From positions 1-5,884 of the forward strand of contig JALONE010000310.1 of NCBI GenBank assembly GCA_025455125.1: DNA of 5,884 nt, given 5' to 3'. Under the pieces are notes generated by a model, which saw nothing but the letters and a program-made list of their open reading frames with translations, ran no database searches and was not told the origin of the DNA. Shown here piece after piece: positions 1-5,884 of the stretch. The stretch is from Bacteroidota bacterium (GTDB lineage Bacteria > Bacteroidota > Ignavibacteria > UBA10030). The position numbers were made by a program, and so were the translations under genes. The stretch's first letter is position 1. Each line of letters starts with the position of its first letter.

Positions 1-990
1 GAAGGAGCGGAACGGGCGCGAGGGCTGGTCCAGCAGATCCTTGCGTTCAGCCGACGCCAGGAGAGCCAGCGTCAGCCCGTGCAGATCCAGCACATTGCGC
101 AAGAAGTGCTGAAGTTGATCCGCGCATCCATTCCCACCACCGTGGAGATTCGAACGGAATGGATGAAGGATCCGCCTCATGTCTTCGCGGATGGAACGCA
201 GTTGCATCAGATCGTGGTCAATCTCTGCACGAACGCAGCGACAGCGATGGAAGCGACCGGAGGACGGCTGGAATTGAGGGATCGGCGGACCGTGGTCGAT
301 CAGTCGCTTGCACGCCTAAGTCCGGACCTCAAGATCGATCATTCCTACGTGGTGCTCAGTGTCTCAGACACGGGACACGGGATAGATCCACTCGTGCTCC
401 CGCGCATCTTCGAACCGTTCTTCACGACGAAGTCGCACGGGAAGGGGACGGGATTGGGTCTTTCCGTCGTTCATGGGATTGTTCGGAGCCATGATGGGGC
501 GATCACCGTGCAGAGCGAACCGAGGAGAGGAACGACCTTTGAGATCTACTTGCCGGAATACGAAGGCGAGGTGGCCGAAGTCCAGAAGACGGAAATGCAT
601 GTCGATGAAGGTCGCGGAGAACGGATCCTGCTGGTCGATGATCAGGTGGAGATGCTGGAAACGATGAAGGATATCCTGCTCGACCTCGGCTACCACGTGC
701 TCGCGTTCAACGACCCCAAGCAGGCACTCGACGCATTCAACGCCGCTCCCGATGCCTTCGACCTTATTCTGACGGATTTGACGATGCCGCATCTCACCGG
801 AATCGATCTGACGCGGAAGATCCTCGCGATTCGCGAGCACATTCCGGTGATCTTGACGACGGGATATCAACAGCTCGAAGACACAGAACCGATTCGCAAT
901 GCGGGCATTCGGGAGATCATACCGAAGCCGTTTCGTGTCGACACGATCGCGAAAACGTTGCGGGCGATCCTTTCAGAAAACGGGAAGTAA
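1..990 (+). CDS. Hybrid sensor histidine kinase with C-terminal receiver domain (5' end outside window)
   Basis: The 3' part of a two-component hybrid kinase; the reading frame is open from base 1, so the true start lies upstream. The GTG at 79 is an internal codon, because the preceding 26 codons continue a typical HisKA dimerisation helix (RARGLVQQILAFSRR). The phospho-accepting His is upstream of the window. Counting from base 1, the HATPase_c domain shows the N box (Asn78 in NLCTNA), G1 box DTGHG (123-127), F box FEPFFTTK (137-144) and G2 box GKGTGLGLS (147-155). A short linker leads to a complete receiver domain from about residue 207, with acidic pair Asp213/Asp214, phospho-acceptor Asp259 (codon 775-777), Thr287 and Lys309, ending at residue 329. 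All ATP-binding and receiver residues are intact, so it should be active. The receiver could accept phosphate from its own kinase or act in a phosphorelay. The sensed signal is unknown because the N-terminal input domains are missing. No neighbour is an obvious partner. Confidence 0.95.
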   Translation, partial: EGAERARGLVQQILAFSRRQESQRQPVQIQHIAQEVLKLIRASIPTTVEIRTEWMKDPPHVFADGTQLHQIVVNLCTNAATAMEATGGRLELRDRRTVVDQSLARLSPDLKIDHSYVVLSVSDTGHGIDPLVLPRIFEPFFTTKSHGKGTGLGLSVVHGIVRSHDGAITVQSEPRRGTTFEIYLPEYEGEVAEVQKTEMHVDEGRGERILLVDDQVEMLETMKDILLDLGYHVLAFNDPKQALDAFNAAPDAFDLILTDLTMPHLTGIDLTRKILAIREHIPVILTTGYQQLEDTEPIRNAGIREIIPKPFRVDTIAKTLRAILSENGK

Positions 991-996
991 CCGTGG

Positions 997-2121
997 TCAA
1001 CGCGGGAGAGATTCGAGGAATCGGGAAACAGCGTCTGTGAGGAATTCGGAAGCACGGGACATCGCCTCGGCTGTCGGGATGTCGGATGGGGAGATTTGAC
1101 GCACGGACGCGATGCCGAGAGACTTCGCAAGCGCCGCCGGACCGCCGACAACGCGTCCCGCGAAGGCGTGCACAGGCTTGTTGAGAAACAACGCGCGCTG
1201 AGCGATGCCGGCGATCGCCTTTCCCTGGAAGGTCTGGGAATCGATCATCCCTTCCGCGGTCAGCACCAAATCGCAGGACTGAAGCAGAGAATCGAATTTC
1301 ATCGTTCGCAGAACAAAGTCGATCCCGGAACGCAGATCGGCTCGACAAAATTCGCGTAGCGCGACACCCATTCCCCCCGCCGCACCCACGCGTGTCAATG
1401 ACAGGACGTCGGTTCCGGTCAACGTCTTCACAACGCTCGCATAGCGCAACATCGCACTCTCGAGCTGCTCGATCTCCGCGGTTGAGGCACCCTTTTGCGC
1501 GGCGAACGTTTTCGTTGTTCCCTCCGGTCCGCACAAAGGACTATCAACATCAGCCAATCCCGAGAAGACGCATTGCGACACCGCGGGATGGAGGCCGCGC
1601 ATGTCGATCGATTGAAGGTCGTTCAGCCAGATGCCTCCCTCTGAGAGTTCATGACCCGCGCGGTTGAGGAACTTGACGCCCAACGCACGGGCCATCCCGG
1701 TGCCCCCGTCATTCGTTGCACTCCCCCCAAGGCCGACAAGAATTCGCCGATATCCCGCATCGAGTGCGGCACGGATCAGTTGGCCGACGCCGTATGAAGA
1801 TGCGTGGGCGACATCGTATTCACGGCGATTCAGGAGCCGCAATCCGGCAGCTTCTGCCATCTCGATCACAGCGGTCGAGCCGTCCCCCAACACGCCCCAT
1901 CGCGCCCGGACGTTCATTCGTCCCACGGGACCCCGGACCGTTGTATCGAAAAACATCCCGTTCGTACCGTCGACGAGGCACTCCAGCGTTCCGTCACCGC
2001 CGTCGGCGACCGGGCAAATGATCGGGAGCATTCCCGTCGGCAAAGCAGTCGCCATTGCCTGTGCAGCGGCGCGGGCAGTGAGTGATCCTTTAAGTGCAGT
2101 GGGAGCGATGAGAACTTTCAT
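997..2121 (-). CDS. glxK: Glycerate kinase, GlxK/GarK family
   Basis: A complete 374-residue protein, close to the usual length of GlxK/GarK glycerate kinases, which phosphorylate D-glycerate with ATP; bacterial members of this family typically give 2-phosphoglycerate. Family landmarks are in order: N-terminal MKVLIAPTALKGSLTA, PVADGGDGT (37-45), GLGGSATNDGG (130-140), VGAAGGMG (245-252) and the EGMID...GK block (290-301). The ATG at 2121 is chosen because the family begins exactly at MKVLIAP; the frame stays open to 2184, but those 21 extra residues do not resemble the family. No Shine-Dalgarno sequence precedes the start. Two positions depart from the common pattern: Thr8 where APD is usual, and TAEGMID (288-294) where TGEGR(I/L)D is usual. 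It is divergent from a hydroxypyruvate reductase gene, which would supply its substrate, and convergent with the kinase gene at a 6-bp gap. It is likely cytosolic. The family call is firm; the 2- versus 3-phosphate product is inferred from the family. Confidence 0.93.
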   Translation of the reverse strand: MKVLIAPTALKGSLTARAAAQAMATALPTGMLPIICPVADGGDGTLECLVDGTNGMFFDTTVRGPVGRMNVRARWGVLGDGSTAVIEMAEAAGLRLLNRREYDVAHASSYGVGQLIRAALDAGYRRILVGLGGSATNDGGTGMARALGVKFLNRAGHELSEGGIWLNDLQSIDMRGLHPAVSQCVFSGLADVDSPLCGPEGTTKTFAAQKGASTAEIEQLESAMLRYASVVKTLTGTDVLSLTRVGAAGGMGVALREFCRADLRSGIDFVLRTMKFDSLLQSCDLVLTAEGMIDSQTFQGKAIAGIAQRALFLNKPVHAFAGRVVGGPAALAKSLGIASVRQISPSDIPTAEAMSRASEFLTDAVSRFLESLPR

Positions 2122-2198
2122 GGTCTGAAATATACGGAGATTCACGTAAAAGGGCGAGGGAAAAGGACTGGAGACCTGTAGCATGAATCGACAAACTG
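2122..2198. promoter_or_regulatory. Divergent intergenic region between glycerate kinase and hydroxypyruvate reductase
   Basis: This 77-bp spacer must hold the start signals for both divergent genes. On the minus strand, TATATTTC (2127-2134) lies only 5 bases before the glycerate kinase ATG and could be a -10/-7 type element giving a leaderless or near-leaderless transcript; the start has no Shine-Dalgarno sequence. No matching upstream element at proper spacing was found, so this is tentative. On the plus strand no clear promoter or ribosome binding site is visible. No operator palindrome or riboswitch was recognised. Confidence 0.4.
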
Positions 2199-3309
2199 AT
2201 GCATATTACGCTCATGAACATCAAATTCGAAAGCAGGGGGAGCGATTCGGGGAACCGGATCCTCGTCACAAGGCCGCTCGTCGGTGAACGTTGGCTCGAT
2301 CTGCTCACATCGGCCGGTTTTCACATCGACATCTGCACGATCGAGCGAACACTCTCACCCGCGGAACTCATCGAAGCCATTGGGACATCGTGCGTTGGTG
2401 CGATCGGACAACTATCCGAATCGTGGAATGCCGATGTGCTGCGGGCGCTTCATGCGGGGGGAGGTCGGGTCGTCTGCAACTATGCTGTCGGATATAACAA
2501 CATTGACGTGACCGAAGCGACGCGTCTTGGCATCGCCGTCGGGAACACGCCGGGTGTTCTCACGGAAGCCACGGCGGAGTTAGCCGCCGCGCTTACCTAT
2601 GCAGCGATCAGGCACGTTGTTCCGGCCGATGGATTCACGCGCGAAGGCCGTTTTATCGGTTGGGCTCCGAGCCTGTTCCTCGGGGATCTTCTGCATCGGA
2701 AGACGCTCGGCGTTCTCGGTCCTGGACGCATCGGTACGGCGTATATACGGTGTCTCGCATTTGGGAAGCCGATCCCCGAAGGGAGACCTCGAACGTGAAG
2801 TCGCGAGTTTCAATCGTTATCTCAAGGAAATTGGTGAACGGCCGATTTCGATCTCTCGAGCCGGAACGCTTCGCGAGCTCCTGGAACCATCCGATGTCAT
2901 CGCCCTTCTCTCGTCCTATGATCCATCGATGCGTCACCTGATCGGCGAATCTGAATTGAAGGCCATGAAGCCGAACGCGGTACTTGTCAATGCGAGCCGC
3001 GGCCCAGTCGTTGACGAATCTGCCCTCGTCCGTCATTTGAAGATGCATCTAGGCTTTCGCGCGGGACTAGATGTGTATGAGGATGAGCCGCGATTGGCGG
3101 AGGGGCTGAGATCCTGTTCCAACGCCCTCTTGATGCCCCATATCGGTTCGGCGACTCATTGGTCGCGCGAAGCGATGTCTGTGCTGGCGGCCCGCAACAT
3201 CATCGGCGTCCTCCAAGGATGGCCGCGATGGAACGGCTCAACGTATCTCCCGCTTCTGGCAGATGATGCACCGCAAGCGACACCGAGTATTATCAACCTT
3301 CCGCAATAA
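2199..3309 (+). pseudogene. Hydroxypyruvate reductase / glycerate dehydrogenase (plant HPR1-like), frame-disrupted
   Basis: A D-2-hydroxyacid dehydrogenase split over two frames: 2199-2798 encodes the N-terminal substrate domain and the start of the nucleotide domain, and the remainder continues in the +1 frame to 3309. Both halves follow plant-type hydroxypyruvate reductase HPR1, which reduces hydroxypyruvate to D-glycerate with NADH. The first half has AVGYNNIDV, VGNTPGVLTEATAELAAAL and the Rossmann loop GPGRIG. The second has FNRYLKEIGERP, NASRGPVVDE with the catalytic Arg (2998-3000), the catalytic Glu of LDVYEDEP (3085-3087), the catalytic His of MPHIGSAT (3139-3141) and the C-terminal TPSIIN tail of HPR1. 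Between GTAYIR and LEREV only 37 bases remain where HPR1 has about 20 codons. The missing piece is the second beta-strand, which carries the acidic residue that binds the cofactor ribose. The start is 2199 or the in-frame ATG at 2214; neither has a clear ribosome binding site. Whether this is real gene decay or an assembly fault is open. As written, an active enzyme is not expected. Confidence 0.88.
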
Positions 3310-3327
3310 ACGACTGAAATATAGAAC

Positions 3328-3332
3328 AGGAA
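3328..3332 (+). promoter_or_regulatory. Ribosome binding site of the acyl-CoA ligase
   Basis: AGGAA lies 6 bases before the ATG at 3339 and fits a Shine-Dalgarno site. It supports that start over later in-frame ATGs and shows the ligase can be translated independently of the disrupted gene upstream, whose stop is 29 bases before the start. Confidence 0.65.
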
Positions 3333-3338
3333 TGAGCC

Positions 3339-4856
3339 ATGACCCCCATTGGTGAATATCTTCCCCTTGCTGCGAAAGCGGTACCGACGAAGGAAGCGCT
3401 CCTTGCGCAAAACAGACGCTATTCGTACGCGGCACTTTCCGCATCAGCGGATGGATGCTCCGCCTGGCTGATGAACAACGGTCTTGTCAAAGGAGACCGT
3501 GTCATCATCTACCTGGAAAACTCCGCCGAGGCGGTTGTCTGCATCTTCGGAGTCCTTCGCGCCGGAGGGTGCATTGTTGTGGTAAATCCAACCACGCCGA
3601 TGGAACGCGTGCAATACCTGACCGAAAACTGCACCGCCAAGTTCATCATCGCCCCGTCAGCGAAGGCGTCCGCGATCGAATCTGCCGCAATCAGTTGGAA
3701 ACTGCAGCCGGAGATCGTTGCGGTCGGCGATCCGGTCGAGGGGTTCGTTTCCTACAACGACATGATCGAAACACCGGCCGTTTCGTCCTATCCGACGATC
3801 GAACCGGAAGACATTGCCGCGATCATCTATACGTCCGGTTCGACGGGAAAACCCAAAGGCGTCACGTTGATGCACAAGAACATCGATATCGTCGTCGAGA
3901 CGGTCATCGACTATCTGGAGAACAACAAGGACGACGTGATCTTGAATGTGCTGCAGCTGTCGTTTGGCTACGGCTTGCTGCAGCTGCTTGCAACGTTCCG
4001 GACGGGCGCTCGCCTGGTGCTGGAAAAGGGGGTCGCCTACCCGTACGACCTCATCAAGAAATTCACGCAGGAACGAGTCACCGGATTCGCTGGCGCACCC
4101 ACGATCTGGGCGATCATTCTCTCGCTCAAAGGGCTCGAGAACGAGGACTTCTCCTCGCTTCGGTACATCACCAACGCGGCGGCCGCGATGCCGATGCCGT
4201 TCATCCCCCAATTGCAGAAGATCTTCACAACGACGAAGATCTTTCTGATGCATGGATTGACGGAATGTCTGCGGACGACGTATCTTCCGCCGGAAGAGAT
4301 CAATACGCGCACGCAATCGGTTGGAACGGGGATGAAGAACGTGGAACTCTGGCTTGAGGATGAAGAAGGGAACAAGGTTACAGACGGCAGTCCGGGTGAA
4401 TTGGTCATTCGAGGACCGAACATCATGCGCGGGTATTGGAACGATCCGGTCGCAACCTCGCAGCGTCTCCGGTTCAGCAAGGTGGTGAACGAGACCGTAC
4501 TCTATGCGGGTGACCTGTTTCGACAGGATGAGGAAGGCTACTTCTACTTTGTCGCGCGGATGGATGATGTGATCAAATCCCGCGGGGAAAAGGTCAGTCC
4601 GGTCGAAGTCGAAGATGTCATCTACCTGCTCGAGGCGGTGCATGAGTGCCGCGTGATCGGTGCGGCCGATCCATTGCTGGGTCAAGCCGTGAAGGCGGAG
4701 ATCGTGCTGAAGCCCGGAGCGACCCTGACGGAGCGGGAGGTGAAGGCGTACTGTCAGCAGCACCTGGAAGACTACAAAGTGCCCAAAATCGTCGCGTTCG
4801 TGGAGTCTCTGCCGAAGACAGCGGGAGGAAAGATCAAGCGCGCGTCGAAGGACTGA
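3339..4856 (+). CDS. AMP-forming acyl-CoA synthetase/ligase, ANL superfamily
   Basis: A complete 505-residue adenylate-forming enzyme, normal length for a class I acyl-CoA ligase. It should activate a carboxylic acid with ATP to an acyl-adenylate and then transfer it to CoA (or to a carrier). Core motifs are intact and in order: the phosphate loop YTSGSTGKPKG (164-174), HGLTE (305-309), the PGELVIRGP...GYW block (352-367), YAGD (389-392) with the ribose-binding Asp, the hinge RMDD..K (407-413) followed by SRGEKVSPVEVED, and the C-terminal PKTAGGKIKR with the catalytic Lys498. The stretch TECLRTTYLPPEE after HGLTE resembles ligases found beside exosortase or surface-polysaccharide genes, but no such gene is visible here. 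No signal peptide or membrane segment is seen, so it is cytosolic. It is probably in one operon with the reductase upstream and the esterase downstream (29-bp and 31-bp gaps). The substrate cannot be told from sequence alone; a fatty, aromatic or amino-acid-like acid is possible. Confidence 0.92.
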   Translation: MTPIGEYLPLAAKAVPTKEALLAQNRRYSYAALSASADGCSAWLMNNGLVKGDRVIIYLENSAEAVVCIFGVLRAGGCIVVVNPTTPMERVQYLTENCTAKFIIAPSAKASAIESAAISWKLQPEIVAVGDPVEGFVSYNDMIETPAVSSYPTIEPEDIAAIIYTSGSTGKPKGVTLMHKNIDIVVETVIDYLENNKDDVILNVLQLSFGYGLLQLLATFRTGARLVLEKGVAYPYDLIKKFTQERVTGFAGAPTIWAIILSLKGLENEDFSSLRYITNAAAAMPMPFIPQLQKIFTTTKIFLMHGLTECLRTTYLPPEEINTRTQSVGTGMKNVELWLEDEEGNKVTDGSPGELVIRGPNIMRGYWNDPVATSQRLRFSKVVNETVLYAGDLFRQDEEGYFYFVARMDDVIKSRGEKVSPVEVEDVIYLLEAVHECRVIGAADPLLGQAVKAEIVLKPGATLTEREVKAYCQQHLEDYKVPKIVAFVESLPKTAGGKIKRASKD

Positions 4857-4876
4857 AGACTCTCGTCGGTCAGCTC

Positions 4877-4881
4877 AAGGA
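4877..4881 (+). promoter_or_regulatory. Ribosome binding site of the secreted esterase
   Basis: AAGGA with 6 bases to the ATG at 4888 is a good Shine-Dalgarno match. It fixes the start that gives a protein beginning with a signal peptide. It sits inside the 31-bp gap after the ligase stop, consistent with co-transcription. Confidence 0.65.
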
Positions 4882-4887
4882 AATCCT

Positions 4888-5784
4888 ATGCGATACTCTG
4901 CCTTGCTGTTCGTTGCGCTGATCACCGGGACGCTCGTCGGTCAGCCGCTCGTCGATTCGTCCTGGACGTTCAACGCGGTCAATGAGTACCGCGTCGTTGC
5001 AGGGATCACCTATTCGACGGCAAGCAATGTTGAATCCAAACTGGACGTGTATGTTCGCCGTACGGCACCCGCATCTGCGCCGACACTCGTGTACTTTCAC
5101 GGCGGCGGATGGGTGACAGGGTCGAAAGAAGGGGTCCAGATGAATCTTCTGCCGTACTTAGAATGGGGATTCAACATCGTGAACGTGGAATACCGGCTCA
5201 CGAAAGTCGCTCCCGCTCCTGCTGCCGTTCAGGATTGTCGTCTGGCGCTCCGCTGGGTCTTCAAGAACGCCGCCACGTACGGGTTCGACACGACGCGCAT
5301 CGTCCTTTCCGGTGGTTCGGCTGGCGGTCATCTTGCGTTGATCACCGGCATGCTCGATCCTTCAGCCGGAATCGATCTGCCGACCGATTGGGACTATACT
5401 GATGTCCAGCCGAAAGCGGCGGCGATCGTCAACTGGTTCGGGATCACAGACGTCGCCGAGCTTCTCTCTGGTCCTAATACGCAGCGCTACGCGGTCTATT
5501 GGCTGGCGAATCAGCCGAACAAGGAAGCAATCGCAAAGAGCGTCTCGCCCATTCAGTGTGCGCGTAAGGGCCTTCCGCCGGTTCTGACGATCCACGGTGA
5601 TGCGGATCCGCTCGTCCCGTACCAACAGGCGGTCCGGTTCCATGATGCGCTCAAGAAGGCGAATGTGCCGAACAAGCTGGTGACGATCCCGGGCGGGAAA
5701 CACGGCGGATTCACAGCGCAGCAGATGACGATGATCTACAGGACGGTGTTCACGTTTCTAAAGGAACAGGGGATCATCAGATAG
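4888..5784 (+). CDS. Secreted alpha/beta-hydrolase, HSL-type carboxylesterase
   Basis: A 298-residue esterase/lipase of the hormone-sensitive-lipase-like group, which hydrolyses short or medium acyl esters. The N-terminus has one Arg, a hydrophobic core (LLFVALITGTLVG) and a plausible signal peptidase I site after Gly18, so it is likely exported to the periplasm or outside; no lipobox Cys is present. The oxyanion-hole motif HGGG is at 71-74. The nucleophile elbow is GGSAG with Ser144, the acid is Asp240 in HGDADPLVP, and the base is His272 in GGKHGGF, so the catalytic triad looks complete. A downstream position in the same run as the ligase suggests, but does not prove, that it frees acids which the ligase then activates. 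It ends 3 bases before a convergent gene, with no clear terminator between. The exact substrate is unknown; a peptidase or acetyl-xylan-type esterase in the same fold is an alternative. Confidence 0.92.
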   Translation: MRYSALLFVALITGTLVGQPLVDSSWTFNAVNEYRVVAGITYSTASNVESKLDVYVRRTAPASAPTLVYFHGGGWVTGSKEGVQMNLLPYLEWGFNIVNVEYRLTKVAPAPAAVQDCRLALRWVFKNAATYGFDTTRIVLSGGSAGGHLALITGMLDPSAGIDLPTDWDYTDVQPKAAAIVNWFGITDVAELLSGPNTQRYAVYWLANQPNKEAIAKSVSPIQCARKGLPPVLTIHGDADPLVPYQQAVRFHDALKKANVPNKLVTIPGGKHGGFTAQQMTMIYRTVFTFLKEQGIIR

Positions 5785-5787
5785 GAT

Positions 5788-5884
5788 TCAATTGCGCTTG
5801 ATGAGCACGATGGTCATATCGTCGTGCTGGGGGAGGGGGGCGACGTGCACGGTGACCGCCTGGATGGCTTGGGTGATGGCCTCC
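5788..5884 (-). CDS. SpoIIE/RsbU-type PP2C phosphatase, C-terminal end only
   Basis: Only the last 31 complete codons plus the stop (revcomp of 5788-5790) lie in the window; the rest continues past base 5884. The minus-strand reading ends in PLPQHDDMTIVLIKRN. The DD(M/I)T segment followed by a hydrophobic strand is the characteristic end of SpoIIE-family PP2C serine phosphatases, in which a C-terminal Asp of this motif helps bind the catalytic metal. The residues before it (EAITQAIQAV) fit the helix that precedes this strand. Such proteins dephosphorylate anti-anti-sigma factors in partner-switching stress or development pathways. Upstream sensor domains, if any, are not visible. The fragment is short, so the family call rests on this one motif and its position at the very C-terminus. 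Confidence 0.75.
   Translation of the reverse strand, partial: EAITQAIQAVTVHVAPLPQHDDMTIVLIKRN

Noticed and set aside
364..870. 168-codon minus-strand frame within the hybrid kinase gene
   Set aside because: It is antisense to well-conserved HATPase and receiver sequence, has no domain and no ribosome binding site.
1664..2128. 154-codon plus-strand frame opposite the glycerate kinase
   Set aside because: It is Pro/Arg/Ser-rich low-complexity sequence, antisense to a conserved gene.
2122..2184. Upstream extension of the glycerate kinase to 2184
   Set aside because: The extra 21 residues do not match the family, which starts at MKVLIAP, so the start at 2121 is preferred.
2760..2790. Programmed ribosomal frameshift joining the two reductase halves
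   Set aside because: TTTGGGA at 2760-2766 is not in the phase needed by the upstream frame, the required shift is +1 and no stop codon or slippery site sits at the junction. A shift would still leave the cofactor-binding strand missing.
3657..4763. Long 368-codon open frame on the minus strand opposite the acyl-CoA ligase
   Set aside because: It lies wholly antisense to a gene with intact family motifs. Its translation is rich in Arg, His and Asp with no recognisable domain, as expected from the mirror of a GC-biased coding frame.
4862..4945. 13-base direct repeat CTCGTCGGTCAGC at 4862-4874 and 4933-4945
   Set aside because: It is a single pair with no flanking symmetry or element. One copy is in a spacer and the other codes for signal-peptide residues, so chance reuse is the simplest explanation.
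5774..5804. Weak inverted repeat TCATCA/TGATGA across the esterase-phosphatase junction
   Set aside because: It has only 6 base pairs with a 19-base loop and no T-run, too weak to call a terminator.

Overview
The window is protein-coding almost end to end. It is bacterial and looks Gram-negative: it has a hybrid two-component kinase, an exported lipase-type esterase and a SpoIIE-type phosphatase, with short intergenic gaps and G/C-leaning third codon positions. Nothing fixes the phylum. The mix of gene families and the scarcity of Shine-Dalgarno sites at two of the starts would fit the Bacteroidota/Ignavibacteriota side of the tree, but that is only a guess. No RNA gene, insertion sequence, CRISPR array, integron or phage feature was seen.

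Layout: (1) 1-990 (+) is the 3' part of a hybrid sensor histidine kinase with a C-terminal receiver domain. (2) 997-2121 (-) is a complete glycerate kinase of the GlxK/GarK type, convergent with the kinase at a 6-bp gap. (3) A 77-bp divergent spacer separates it from (4) 2199-3309 (+), a hydroxypyruvate reductase/glycerate dehydrogenase resembling plant HPR1. This gene is split by a reading-frame change near 2766-2770, where about 23 bases seem to be missing. (5) 3339-4856 (+) is an AMP-forming acyl-CoA ligase of the ANL superfamily. (6) 4888-5784 (+) is a secreted HSL-type alpha/beta-hydrolase. (7) 5788-5884 (-) is the last 31 codons of a SpoIIE/RsbU-type PP2C phosphatase, convergent with the esterase at a 3-bp gap.

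The clearest functional unit is the divergent pair of hydroxypyruvate reductase and glycerate kinase. Together they would reduce hydroxypyruvate (or glyoxylate) and phosphorylate the resulting D-glycerate into lower glycolysis. As sequenced, the reductase is broken exactly where its nucleotide-binding fold needs its second beta-strand, so this step is either lost in this strain or misassembled. The ligase and esterase follow the reductase at 29-bp and 31-bp gaps and are probably co-transcribed with it, but their substrates cannot be read from the sequence.

I found no convincing evidence of a new biological system. The broken reductase is the observation most worth checking.
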